A stretch of DNA of 64,000 bases from Boswellia sacra (lineage: Eukaryota; Streptophyta; Magnoliopsida; Sapindales; Burseraceae). Every line of letters starts with the position of its first letter. Position 1 is the first letter of the stretch. The notes under the pieces were generated by a model. That model made no database searches and was not told the origin of the DNA. It saw nothing but the letters and a program-made list of their open reading frames with translations. The position numbers and the translations under genes were made by a program. The DNA is taken from contig SNVD02013892.1 in assembly GCA_013180625.2 (NCBI GenBank), forward strand, positions 62,001 through 126,000, in the 5' to 3' direction. Below are positions 34,804-46,960 of this stretch, piece after piece.

Positions 34804-37403
34804 TGTAATATCCTAAATTTTGTAGTGTACATTATATCATGTGTTATGGTTACATATGTATTAATGTATATGCAATGTATTTGAATTGTAATGTAATAAA
34901 TGAAAGAATGAGGGGCTTAATGAAAGGAGTATTGGGTTTAATGGTTATAAGGGAGGAGAGAAGGACTAAATCAAAATTTGGCCTAATATTTGTCTATAAA
35001 TGGGAAGAGTTCTAGAATTCTTTCATTTCTCTCCTTGCTTACACGTTCCCAGCCCTCTACACTCTCAAAAAAATTTTCACACAACTCATCAAGGAATCAA
35101 GGGAGAAAAAGGAGGGAGAAAGAAGAAAGAAGTGGTAAGAACTCACCCTTTTTCCTTAAAATTCTTGTCCTAGTGTGCGTGTTTGCAAGACTTTTTTTTG
35201 GGTTGTGATGTGAGTATGTGAATTGTTGTTTGTGCTGCTGGAAATTTGTGTGGAAACATGAATTTGAATGAGTTTTGAATGCATCTAAGTAAGGAGATGA
35301 AGATATAAGCTAGAAATTAGAGTTTAGTTCAATCCTGGAAATTTTTGTTACACTGAGCAGTGCATGTTCCGAAAATTACCAAAAATCAGGGGAACGTTTT
35401 CTTGTTCTGAAATTTTCATGAATAAAAATAGACATGTTCAGGAATGTATAGCAATTAGATTCACTCAAAAATTCGAAGTAGGTGAATTGTAGTGAATTTT
35501 TGAATTTCTGGTATGGTATTGCACATTTCCCCTGTCTTAGAACAGAGTAGGGGAAGATGATTTTAGTTGAAGGTCCAAATCTTCATAGAATTACCTGATT
35601 TTTGGTATGAAAGTCCCTTTATGTGTCATATATGAGACTGTAAATTTCCACTAAGATGGAAGCTTTGTGTGAATTGTTATAGATTTTTAAATTTGGCTTG
35701 ATAAAACTGGAATTTTTAGTTTCCAAAACAGGGCAGTTAGAAATAATTGGATTTGAATGGGTTAAACAACTTGAAAAACCATGATTTTTGATATGGAGAT
35801 ATATATATATGTGTTATATACCAGCCTGTAAATTTTATAACCAATTGAGTAGGATTGAAATTCCTACAAATTTTTAAGTCGATACTGCTCAGTGACGTGA
35901 ATGCAATGGCAGAATTGTTAAGGTCATGAATTTGATTATTTTGAGTGGCCAAATGACCCCAATTGGCTCTAAAAATTTTGAGGAGACATGATATATGAGT
36001 GTAAAAGATGTCTACCCAATTGTGTGAATTTTTGGAAATAGACAATTGTTGTTATAAATTGTTTGTCAAAGTAAGTATAGAAATAGAGCCAAAAATGGGA
36101 AATGTTTTACAAGTGTATGGTGACCTAAAAAGAGATTTTTGTTTTATTTTTAGGTCAATCATAAGCATCGAAAAGCAGTTGTACAAGGTAAGTAAGCTAA
36201 CTATTCTGAGGCCACAATAAATTGTGTACTGTAGGTATGTAATTTTGTGGATTGTAACACTGTTAATTGCTAGCACCTTGATGCTTGAATGTGAGATATT
36301 GTGACTGTTCTAGAAGGTTGATATCGAACTTCTTTTATGTGTGACTGATTGTGAATGGTGAAACATGATTGGCATGCCAAGACCTAGGAAGTTTAGCTCT
36401 CATAGCTTGAGGGGAGGTCTGGACCATGTGTTTCTCTATACGAGATTCGATAACATGGGCCTGGTATCAACCAGATTGTCAGACTAGCCTCGAGCTATTT
36501 CAAGTGTAGGCATCTAAATGTATTCGTACTGTTCTGTACTGTTCCATGGCTTGAGGGGAGGTCTGGACCATGTGTTTCTCTAGATGAGATTCGGTAGCAT
36601 GGGCCCGGTATCACCCGGATTGTCAGACTAGCCTTGAGCATTCTGTGCTCCCATGGCTTGAGGGGAGGTCTGGACCATGTGTTTCTCTAGATGAGATTTG
36701 ATAGCATGGGCCTGGTATCACCCGGATTGTCAGACTAGCCTTGAGTTATTATATGAGAACTGACTGTGAAATGAAAAGTCCTACCTTGATTAGAGAGTCT
36801 TTTCCCCTAGGTGACTGTAACTGATACTGTGGAAGCTTCCTCATTATGTGATTGTGATTGTACATGAAAAGGCGATGAGTAGAGAAATGGGAACTTACTT
36901 ATGTGAGATTGAATCGACCTACAAAGGTCTAGACAGAAAATTGGCGTGGCAGCGCAAATGTAACCGAAGTGAACTCGAAGCATTTCTTCTTTAACAAGTT
37001 AGCTAATGCTTGTGTAGTTAGAAATGGATAGTTTCATACTGTGGACTGAATTCCATTGATATTGTTTATTGCTGTATATTCACTTAGCTTACTTACTGAG
37101 TTTTACTCACTGAAGTTGTTGTGTGCCTCAGGTGAGTAGTAGATTGAGTTTTTGGATGGAGGACTTTTGGCATTATCGACAGAGTTTCCTTGGCAATCAC
37201 AGACCGCTGCCTAGATTATCATAGCCATATTATAGGAATTGTTTTTATTTTTGAATGTATCTATATACAGTGAAATGGTGTGGTTGTGATTAGGAACTCC
37301 GCTTTGTGTGATACTCATATTAAATTTTGAAAGAAATATTAGAGTTCACATTTAAATGACTGTATGAATGCTATATTTTGTATATCCAGTATGGATTGTG
37401 ACA
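34804..37403 (+). repeat. Gypsy 5' LTR (2600 bp)
   Basis: TATA box TCTATAAATGGG near 34992. Contains three tandem copies of a ~109-bp unit starting GCTTGAGGGGAGGTCTGG at about 36405, 36549 and 36655, against two in the 3' LTR. Confidence 0.93.
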
Positions 37404-37407
37404 GTAG

Positions 37408-37420
37408 TGGTATCAGAGCA
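37408..37420 (+). promoter_or_regulatory. Gypsy primer-binding site
   Basis: TGGTATCAGAGCA, matching the 3' end of initiator tRNA-Met, four bases after the LTR. Confidence 0.92.
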
Positions 37421-37638
37421 TAGGTTTAAGATTTTGTAGACACTTTTGTTACAAGCGGTCAAGGGAATCAAGTCTATGCCAAATCTTCCATAGTAAGTAA
37501 GATTGATATTTGTTTGATTTCCATATTAAAATCTCTGAAATAGTTGTATATGATAAGGAGTGCTAATTATTATTATTAGTAGTATTATTGTTATTTACAT
37601 GGTGCCTCATTCTGTTCTGATGATCAGAATTGATAGCC

Positions 37639-38570
37639 ATGTCTCAACCGGGACAACCCAGAAGAGCCGATAACCCCACCATGGAGGAATTGATGAGGGT
37701 TAGCTCCACATCCAGAAGACCGAAGAGGCATGCTGGGACTAGTAGTAGCTCACGGGCTCAGGACACTACAGTCCAAGAGCTGGTGCAGATTCTGACAGAT
37801 GTGAGACGAGAGGCTGCACAACCTAGTTCCACCACCGCTTCTGAAAATATACAAGTTGTGGAATAGTTTAGAAGACTCAACCCTCCATCCTTTACAGGCT
37901 CAACAGACCCATTGGCTGTAGGAAATGGAGAAGATATTCGAGACGCAAAACGGCTCACATGCACTACTTTTATGCTAAAGGGTAGTGCAAGTTACTGGTG
38001 GGAAATGACCAAGAGAGCTCACACTGGGGAAGATGGAGTGCTTACTTGGGCTCAGTTTAAAGAGTTGTTTTACGACAAGTACTTCCCTCAATCATTGAAG
38101 AATGAGAAGATTGCTGAATTTGTACAGTTAACTCAGGGGTCCATGTCCCTCACAGAATATGAAAGGAAGTTCGAGGCTCTCTCCAGATTTGCTCCACACC
38201 TCATCAGTACAAAAGAAGAGAAAGCCAAGTTCTTTGAGAGAGGCCTAAAACCCGAAATCCAAAGGCACGTGGCAGTTCTAGAATTGAAAAGCTATAGTGT
38301 AGTGCTGAGGAAGGCTCAGATATTGGCCAGAGATGAAGAAATGACTGAAGCTGGCAAGTCTAAAGAAGAGGGTTCTGGTTCTCAACCAAGGAAGCCATGG
38401 AGGAACAATAGCAAACGGTTCGAGAAAGGCAAGGGAAGGAAGAAGCAGAGTACGGGTAGGAAAGATTTTCCTATATGTGACACATGCCACAAACCACATA
38501 AAGGAATGTGTCATTTCAAGATTGGAGCGTGCTTCCGATGTAAAAATCAGACACTTTGTTGCATCATGTC
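37639..38570 (+). pseudogene. Gypsy GAG (broken)
   Basis: Starts MSQPGQPRRADNPTMEEL. An amber codon at about 37864 interrupts it. From 37912 the capsid-type retrotransposon gag domain continues (SASYWWEMTKRA, WAQFKELFYDKYFPQSLKNE). A basic linker leads to the zinc knuckle, of which only CFRC remains in frame. A frameshift near 38540-38556 puts the second half (HFVASCP) in another frame. In an intact element this forms the nucleocapsid and is translated jointly with pol. Confidence 0.9.
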
Positions 38571-39690
38571 CTGAAGCCAGTCAAGCTCCAATTACTCCTG
38601 GTAGAGTTCAGAATGCACCGGGTAGAGAACCACGAGCACAAGGAAGAGTCTATGCCCTCACCACCGCTGAAGCACGAGAGGCTCCATCTGTTGTTTCTGG
38701 TATTATCTCTGTTCTTGGTCATAATGCTCATGTATTGTTTGATTCGGGTGTCACTCATTCCTTTATGTCTCGTACTTTTGCTCATAAAGTGGAGGTAAAG
38801 CCTTCAATTATGGAGGTTGAGATGTGTGTCTCTACTCCTTCGGGGACGGCATTGTGTGCTAGAGAAGAGTTTAAATCCTGCCCGATCAAAATAGACAGTC
38901 AAGAGTTAGAGGCCAATCTAATCATCCTAGAGATCCGTGATTTTGATGTGATTCTGGGTATGGATTGGCTATCTAAATATCATGCAGATGTCAAGTGTTT
39001 TGAGAAGAAAGTGGTATTCCATACTCCACTCGGATTCGAGTGCAGCTTTGTCGGGGCGGATGTAGTCTCATTGCCACGGATTGTTTCAGCTTTGAAAGCC
39101 CAAAAGTTCCTTCGGAAGGGATATATGGGTTTCTTAGCTTGTGTTATGGAAACACCGGAGGAAGGAAAGAGTATTCATAACATTCCAGTGGTAAATGAAT
39201 TTACAAATGTATTTCCAGAAGACTTACCCGGACTCCTTCCCGATCGAGAAATTGAGTTCACTATCGATCTTTTACTGGGAACCACTCCTATATCCAAAGT
39301 TCCATATCGGATGTCACCAACGGAACTTAAAGAACCGAAGGAGCAGTTACAGGAGTTACTAGATAAGGGTTTCATCCGTCCTAGTGTCTCTCCTTGGGGA
39401 GCACTAGTTCTGTTTGTGAAGAAAAAGGATGGAACGATGAGATTATGCATTGATTATCGTGAGTTGAATCGGGTGACTATAAAGAACAAGTATCCACTTC
39501 CAAGGATTGATGATCTACTTGATCAGTTACATAGGGCAAGTGTGTTTTCCAAGATTGATCTTCGATCCGGATACTATCAGTTAAAGATTAGAAAGGAAGA
39601 CATTTCCAAGACTGCCTTTCGGACTCACGAATGCTCCAGCCGCCTTTATGGATCTTATGAACCGTGTTTTCAAGGAATTCTTGGATAAAT
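38571..39690 (+). pseudogene. Gypsy protease and N-terminal reverse transcriptase
   Basis: The aspartic protease motif [10 protein letters not shown] near 38738 has V where DSGA is usual. RT follows with [19 protein letters not shown] and [15 protein letters not shown]. The frame breaks after KTAF near 39620, where about fourteen residues of the RT core expected from related elements are absent. The RT is therefore inactive. Confidence 0.9.
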
Positions 39691-40979
39691 TCGTCATTGT
39701 GTTTATTGATGATATTTTGGTGTATTCTAAGAATTCTGAAGAACACGAAGAGCAGTTGAGAAGGTTGCTACAGCTATTAAGAGAGAAGAAACTGTATGCC
39801 AAATTCAAGAAATGCGAGTTTTGGCTCAATCAGATTTCCTTCTTAGGTCACATTGTTTCAGGTGATGGGATCTTAGTAGACCCAAACAAAGTGGAAGCTA
39901 TTGTGAAATGGTCGAGGCCAACTAATGTAATTGAAGTGCGTAGCTTTCTGGGATTGGCTGGATACTATAGGAGATTTGTTGAAGGCTTTTCTAAGATAGC
40001 CTCCCCCTTAACACAATTGACCAGGAAGAATATAGCTTTTGTATGGTCAAAAGACTGTGAGAAGAGTTTCCAGGAACTCAAGAATCGATTGGTGATAGCT
40101 CCAGTACTAACTATCTCTTCTGGTTCAGAAGGATTTGTGATATACAGTGATGCTTCTAAGAACGGGTTGGGTTGTGTTTTGATGCAAAATGGCAAGGTTA
40201 TAGCCTATGCATCTCGACAATTGAAGGACTATGAGAAGAATTACCCTACCCATGATCTAGAACTGGCAGCAGTGATGTTTGCATTGAAGATTTGGAGGCA
40301 TTACTTATACGGAGCAAGATGTGAGATCTATACCGACCATAAGAGCCTTAAATATTTCTTCACTCAGAAGGAATTAAATATGAGGCAAAGGCGATGGCTT
40401 GAATTGGTCAAAGATTATGATTGTGTCATTAATTATCATCCTGGAAAAGCGAATGTGGTGGCGGATGCCCTGAGTAGAAAGTCTTCTGGACATATGGCTG
40501 CTTCAATTACCACACAATGGTCAATAATGCAAGATCTGGAGAAACTTGCTATTGAGATTGTTCAGCCGAATGAATGCTTATACTTGGCTTCATTGGTCGT
40601 GCAACCTACCATTATTGAGAAGATCAAGAAGAGTCAATATGAAGATGTCTTTTTTAAGAAGGTGATGGAAGAAGTTCCATTGGGAAAGAGGTCAGGTTTT
40701 ATTATCTCCTTCGACAGAGTCTTATACTTCGAAGAAAGACTGTGTGTGCCTAATGTGATAGAGTTGAAACAAGAAATATTGAATAAAGCACATAATTCTC
40801 CTTATTCGGTGCATCCTGACTGTACAAAAATGTATAGGGATCTTCGGAATAACTACTGGTGGGTTGGTATGAAGAAGGAAATAACTCAATTCATTGAACA
40901 ATGCTTAGTTTGCCAACAAGTTAAAGCTGAACATCAAAGGCCATCGGGATTACTTAATCCACTATCAATACCGGAATAG
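39648..40979 (+). pseudogene. Gypsy RT catalytic part, RNase H and integrase start
   Basis: RT motif FIDDILVYS at about 39702. RNase H has [13 protein letters not shown] near 40143 and [11 protein letters not shown] near 40330. The integrase zinc-binding region (HPDC...; [14 protein letters not shown]) follows. It ends at an amber codon at 40977-40979 in place of the tryptophan normally found in PEWKWE. Confidence 0.92.
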
Positions 40980-42038
40980 AAATGGGAACACATCACTATG
41001 GATTTTGTTGTGGGTCTACCGAGGACTAGGAATGGATGCGATGCAATTTGGGTGATTATGGACCGGTTGACGAAATCAGCGCATTTTCTTCTTGTGCGCA
41101 CTACCTTCACTATGGACAGATATGCCCAGCTCTATGTAAATGAGATTGTTAGACTACATGGAGTACCAGTATCTATTGTTTCGGATCGGGACCCAAGATT
41201 CACCTCCCAATTCTGGAAAAGTTTACATAAGGCTTTGGGCACTAAACTAAAGTTCAGCACGGCTTTTCATCCTCAAACAGATGGTCAGTCGGAAAGAACC
41301 ATCTAGATTCTGGAAGATATGCTTAGAGCTTGTGTGTTGGACTTCAAGGATAGCTGGGACAAGCACTTGACTTTGGTTGAATTTGCATACAACAACAGCT
41401 ATCAATCCACAATAGGGATGGCCCCTTATGAAGCCTTGTATGGGAGGAAGTGTAGATCACCCATCCATTGGGATGAGGTTGGTGAAAGAAAGATACTTGG
41501 GCCCGAAATTGTACAACAAACATGTGATATCATCCGAAAAGTGAAGGACAAAATGAATGCAGCACAGAGCAGATAGAAGAGTTATGCTGATCAGCGAAGG
41601 AAGAAGTTAGAATTTACAGCAGGAGATAAAGTGTTCCTTAAAGTTGCCCCTATGAAGGGAGTGATGCGATTTGGAAGGAAAGGGAAATTAAGTCCAAGGT
41701 ATATTGGCCCTTATGAGATTCTGGAAAGGATTGGAGAGGTAGCATATAAACTTGCCTTGCCACCTTCATTGTCTGGAGTGTATGATGTTTTTCATGTCTC
41801 CATGTTAAGGAAGTATGTTTCCGATCCATCCCATGTGCTGAGTTCCGAACTTCCGGAGTTGAAAGCCGATCTTACATATGAGGAGAGACCGGTTCGAATC
41901 ATAGATCGCAAAGAACATGGACTTCGAAAGAGGAACATACCATTGGTGAAAGTTCTTTGGGAAAATCACTCCATAGGAGAAGCAACTTGGGAATTAGAGG
42001 AAAAAATGCATACCGAATACCTCTCTATACTCGAATGA
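40980..42038 (+). pseudogene. Gypsy integrase core and chromodomain, two amber codons
   Basis: The DDE core is visible (MDFVVGLPRT, SDRDPRFTSQFW, FHPQTDGQSERT). Amber codons at about 41304 and 41574 stand where related elements have glutamine. The C-terminal YEILERIGEVAYKLALP and a chromodomain-like end (WENHSIGEATWELEE) close at TGA 42036. In chromoviruses the chromodomain directs integration to heterochromatin. Confidence 0.92.
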
Positions 42039-42069
42039 TTGTACTGAATTTCGGGGACGAAATTCTTTT

Positions 42070-42083
42070 AAAGGGGGGGAGAG
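42070..42083 (+). promoter_or_regulatory. Gypsy polypurine tract
   Basis: AAAGGGGGGGAGAG directly before the 3' LTR; the plus-strand primer site. Confidence 0.9.
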
Positions 42084-42084
42084 T

Positions 42085-44575
42085 TGTAATATCCTAAATT
42101 TTGTAGTGTACATTATATCATGTGTTATGGTTACATATGTATTAATGTATATGTAATGTATTTGAATTGTAATGTAATAAATGAAAGAATGAAGGGCTTA
42201 ATGAAAAGAGTATTGGGTTTAATGGTTATAAGGGAGGAGAGAAGGACTAAATGAAAATTTGGCCTAATATATGTCTATAAATGGGAAGAGTTCTAGAATT
42301 CCTTCATTTCTCTCCTTGCTTACACGTTCCCAGCCCTTTACACTCTCAAAAAAATTTTCACATAACTCATCAAGGAATCAAGGGAGAAAAAGGAGGGAGA
42401 AGGAAGAAAGAAGTGGTAAGAACTCACCATTTTTCCTTAAAATTCTTGTCTTAGTGTGTGTGTTTGCAAGACTTTTTTTTGGGTTGTGATGTGAGTATGT
42501 GTATTGTTGTTTGTGCTGCTGGAAATTTGTGTGGAAACATGAATTTGAATGAGTTTTGAATGCATCTAAGTAAGGAGATGAAGATATAAGCTAGAAATTA
42601 GAGTTTAGTTCAATCCTGGAAATTTTTGTTACACTGAGCAGTGCATGTTCCGAAAATTACCAAAAATCAGGGGAACGTTTTCTTGTTCTGAAATTTCTAT
42701 GAATAAAAATAGACATGTTTAGGAATGTATAGCAATTGGATTCACTCAAAAATTCGAAGTAGGTGAATTGTAGTGAATTTTTGAATTTCTGGTATGGTAT
42801 TGCACATTTCCCCTGTCTTAGAACAGAGTAGGGGAAGATGATTTTAGTTGAAGGTACAAATCTTCATAGAATTACCTGATTTTTGGTATGAAAGTCCCTT
42901 TATGTGTCATATATGAGACTGTAAATTTCCACTGAGATTGAAGCTTTGTGTGAATTGTTATAGATTTTTAAATTTGGCTTGATAAAACTGGAATTTTTAG
43001 TTTCCAAAATAGGGCAGTTGGAAATAATTGGATTTGAATGGGTTAAACACCTTGAAAAGCCATGATTTTTGATATGGAGGTATATATATGTGTTATATAC
43101 TATTCTGTAAATTTTTATAGCCAATTGAGTAGGATTGAAATTCCTACAAATTTTTAAGTCGATACTGCTCAGTGAAGTGAATGCAATGGCAGAATTGTTA
43201 AGGTAATGAATTTGATTATTTTGAGTGGCCAAATGACCCCAATTGGCTCTAAAAATTTTAAGGAGACATGATATATGAGTGTAAAAGATGTCTACCTAGT
43301 TGTGTGAATTTTTGGAAATAGACAATTGTTGTTATAAATTGTTTGTCAAAGTAAGTATAGAAATAGAGCCAAAAATAGGAAATGTTTTACAAGTGTATGG
43401 TGACCTAAAAAGAGATTTTTGTTTTATTTTTAGGTCAATCACAAGCATCGAAAAGCAGCCGTACAAGGTAAGTAAGCTAACTATTCTGAGGCCACAATAA
43501 ATTGTGTACTGTAGGTATGTAATTTTGTGGATTGTAACACTGTTAATTGCTAGCACCTTGATGCTTGAATGTGAGATATTGTGACTGTTCTAGAAGGTTG
43601 ATATCGAACTTCTTTTATGTGTGACTGATTGTGAATGGTGAAACATGATTGGCATGCCAAGACCTAGGAAGTTTAGCTCTCATAGCTTGAGGGGAGGTCT
43701 GGACCATGTGTTTCTCTAGACGAGATTCAGTAACATGGGCCCGGTATCATCCGAATTGTCAGACTAGCCTCGAGCTATTTCAAGTGTAGGCATCTAAATG
43801 TATTCGTACTGTTCTGTACTATTCCATGGCTTGAGGGGAGGTCTGAACCATGTGTTTCTCTAGATGAGATTCGGTAGCATGGGCCTGGTATCACCCGGAT
43901 TGTCAGACTAGCCTTGAGCTATTATATGAGAACTGACTGTGAAATGAAAAGTCCTACCTTGATTAGAGAGTCTTTTCCCCTAGGTGACTGTAACTGATAC
44001 TGTGGAAGCTTCCTCATTATGTGATTGTGATTGTACATGAAAAGGCGATGAGTAGAGAAATGGGAACTCACTTATGTGAGATTGAATCGACCTACAAAGG
44101 TCTAGACAGAAAATTGGCGCGGCAACGCAAATGTAACCGAAGTGAACTCGGAGCATTTCTTCTTTAACAAGTTAGCTAATACTTGTGTAGTTAGAAATGG
44201 ATAGTTTCATACTGTAGACTGAATTCTATTGATATTGTTTATTGTTATATATTCACTTAGCTTACTTACTGAGTTTTCCTCACTAAAGTTGTTGTGTGCC
44301 TCAGGTGAGCAGTAGATTGAGTTTTTGGATGGAGGACTTTTGGCATTATCGACAAAGTTCTCTTGGCAACCACAGACCGCTGCCTAGATTATCATAGCCA
44401 TATTGTAGGAATTTTTTTGATTTTTGAATGTATCTATATATAGTGAAATAGTGTGGTTGTGATTAGGAACTCCGCTTTGTGTGATACTCATATTAAATTT
44501 TGAAAGAAATATTATAGTTCACATTTAAATAACTGTATAATGCTATATTTTGTATATCCAGTATGGATTGTGACA
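42085..44575 (+). repeat. Gypsy 3' LTR (2491 bp)
   Basis: Two tandem ~109-bp units (about 43685 and 43829). Otherwise collinear with the 5' LTR. Confidence 0.93.
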
Positions 44576-44580
44576 GTCAT

Positions 44581-46010
44581 TGTGCTTGGACGCCGGAAAA
44601 CAAACCGTTCGTGATTTAGGTGGAAAATATCAATCGACCCCCTTTTTCAAAATATATCCCTTGGCCCCCTGAAACAGAAAATCTTAGTCTGCCCCCTGGA
44701 CATTGATAAATATTGGTAAGCCCCCAAAGTTGAAAAAAGCTTAATTTTAATCCTTTAAGTGCAGAATTTCGGTTTAGTCCAAATAGATTTTGTTTGTGAT
44801 GGATTGACTCCTATAGTAGCATTAGCAATATAACTTCAATTACAGTTCCAAAATTGAAAGAAAATAGATATAAAATATGACGTATAAGGATGAAATCAAT
44901 CCTTGGAGCCAATGGTGTTTGGGAAATTATTGAAAAAGGCTTTGGTAAGCCACAAAATATTGAAGCATTATCTCAACAACAAAAAAGTGATTTTGAAAAA
45001 ACATATCAACAAAATAAAAAAGCTCGCCACTTCATTCAAGCAGCATTAGATAATGTTGAAATTGAAAAATATAGTGATATAGAATCTGATAAAGAATTAT
45101 GGGAAAAACTTGAAAAATCGCATGGAGGACAAGAAAAAATAAAAAAAGCTATGTCTACAAACTTTAAGAGGTGAGTTCGAATTGTTACATATGAAGGAAA
45201 GTGAGTCTATCTCTGATTACTTTTCAAGAGTTTTGACAGTTTCAAATCAGTTGAGAAGAAATGGTGAGAAATTAGAAGATACAAGAATTATAGAAAAGAT
45301 ACTTGACTCTTTGGATTCATCATTTAATATCATAGTTCAAATTCTTGAACAAGGTGACAAATTGGAAGGAACGAGAATTGACGAATTTGAAGGTGCATTA
45401 TAAGCACACGAAGAGAAATACAAAAAACAAAGTGTTTCAGAACAACTCCTTAAAACACAAATTAAGGAGAAGGAAGGAAGTCATGAAAGAAGTCAACGTG
45501 GTCGAGGTCGAGGCCGAGGACGAGGTATGAATCAAGGTCGTGGACAAGGTGGGAATAACAATTCCACTACCAACAACAATAATGATCGAGGAGAAAATTG
45601 TAAAAGAGGTCGTGGAAGGGAGAACTCAAATTCAAGACATGGGAGGTCACAAATCCAATGCTACACTTGTCAGAAGTATGGACATTATGCGGGTGAGTGT
45701 AAGGCTCACATTCAATGCTTTAATTACCAAAAACATAGGCATTATGCATCTGAATGTAGAGCACCTCAAAAAGTTGAAGAAAAAACAAATTATGTGGAAA
45801 AAGAAATCGAAGAAAGTGGTACCTTACTACTGGTTCGTAAAGAGAAAAATGAAAGTCAAGAAAATACATGGTATCTTAACACTGGAGCCAGAAACTACAT
45901 GTGTGAAAAAAGAAATTTGTTTGCAGATTTGGATGAATATGTTAGTGGGAATGTCTCATTTGTGATGATTCGAAATTTCCAATAGAGGGTAAAGTTAACA
46001 TTCTTATCCG
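44581..46010 (+). pseudogene. Copia GAG and protease (broken)
   Basis: Leader at 44581-44770 with C-rich runs. GAG from about 44775 is broken by TGA at 44880, a frameshift near 45170 and TAA at 45401. UBN2-type gag sequence ([34 protein letters not shown]) is followed by Arg/Gly repeats and zinc knuckles. CYTCQKYGHYAGEC is intact; the second, CFNYQKHRHYASEC, has lost a cysteine. The protease reads WYLNTGARNYMC: the active-site aspartate is replaced by asparagine. Confidence 0.9.
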
Positions 46011-46960
46011 CATGAAGAATGGAAAACATCAATTTATATCCAATATTTATTATGTGCCAAACATGAAGAATAATATCTTAAGTTTGGCGCAACTTTTGGA
46101 AAAGGGATATGACATCCACATGAAAGATAATAGTATCTCCATAAGAGACAACAAAAGGAATTTTATAGCTAAAGTTTCTATGTCTGAAAATAGGATGCTC
46201 TTGCTTAATATCCAAAATGATGTTGCAAAATGTCTCAACACATGCTATAAGGATAAGTCAGGGCTTTGACATCTTCGATTTGGGCATCTTAATTTTGAAG
46301 GATTGAAATTATTATCAAAGAAGCACATGGTGAGAGGATTACCTTACATCAATCATCCAAATCAACTAAGTGAATGTTGCTTACTTGGAAAACAATTTAG
46401 AAAAGCTTTTCCAAAATAATCATGCTCAAGAGCTCAAAAGCCACTTGAGCTTATACATGTAGATGTATGAGATCCAATCAAGCCAAGCTCTCTTGGTAAT
46501 AGCAACTATTTCCTCCTTTTCGTAGATGACTTTTCAAGGAAGACATGGGTGTACTTTCTAAAGCAAAAGTTAGAAGTTTTTAAGGTTTTCAAGAAATTCA
46601 AAGCAGTAGTTGAAAAAGAAAGTGGTCATCAAATTAAGGCCATGAGAACTGATCGAGGAGGAGAATTTATATCTAAAGAATTCCATGAATATTGTGAGAC
46701 GAATGGAATTCGACGATTCCTAACTATTCCTAGATCACCCCAACAAAATGGAGTTGTAGAGAGAAAGAATAGAACAATTCTTGACATGGCACAAAGCATG
46801 CTTAAGAGTAAAAGAATGCCAAAAGAGTTGTGGGCAGAAGCTGTAGCATGTGTGGTGTATATCTAATAGATCACCAATAAAAAGTGCGCAAGAAAAATAC
46901 CTCAAGAAGCTTGGGGTAAGAGAAAGCCTAGAATTGCTTATTTACGAGTATTTGGAAGGG
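46011..46960 (+). pseudogene. Copia integrase (broken)
   Basis: GAG-pre-integrase HLRFGHLNFEGLKLL after TGA at 46267. The core has [30 protein letters not shown], and [16 protein letters not shown] with the DDE glutamate. Stops lie near 46418, 46468 and 46864. Confidence 0.9.

Larger units (their letters stand above)
34804..44575 (+). mobile_element. Ty3/gypsy chromovirus (Tekay-like), nested in the copia element
   Basis: The 5' LTR is 34804-37403 and the 3' LTR 42085-44575. Both start TGTAATATCC and end GATTGTGACA. The TSD is GTCAT (34799-34803, 44576-44580). The primer-binding site TGGTATCAGAGCA is at 37408 and a G-rich polypurine tract at 42070-42083. The coding order GAG-PR-RT-RH-INT-chromodomain and the C-terminal VKVLWENHSIGEATWELEEK are typical of the Tekay chromovirus clade. 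The first 430 aligned LTR bases show about a dozen differences, so insertion was fairly recent but not immediate. The coding region has four amber codons, one frameshift and one deletion, so the copy is not autonomous. Confidence 0.95.

Noticed and set aside
34990..35208. 72-codon frame present in both gypsy LTRs (also 42271-42489)
   Set aside because: Lies in the LTR, is duplicated only because LTRs are, and has no similarity to a known protein.
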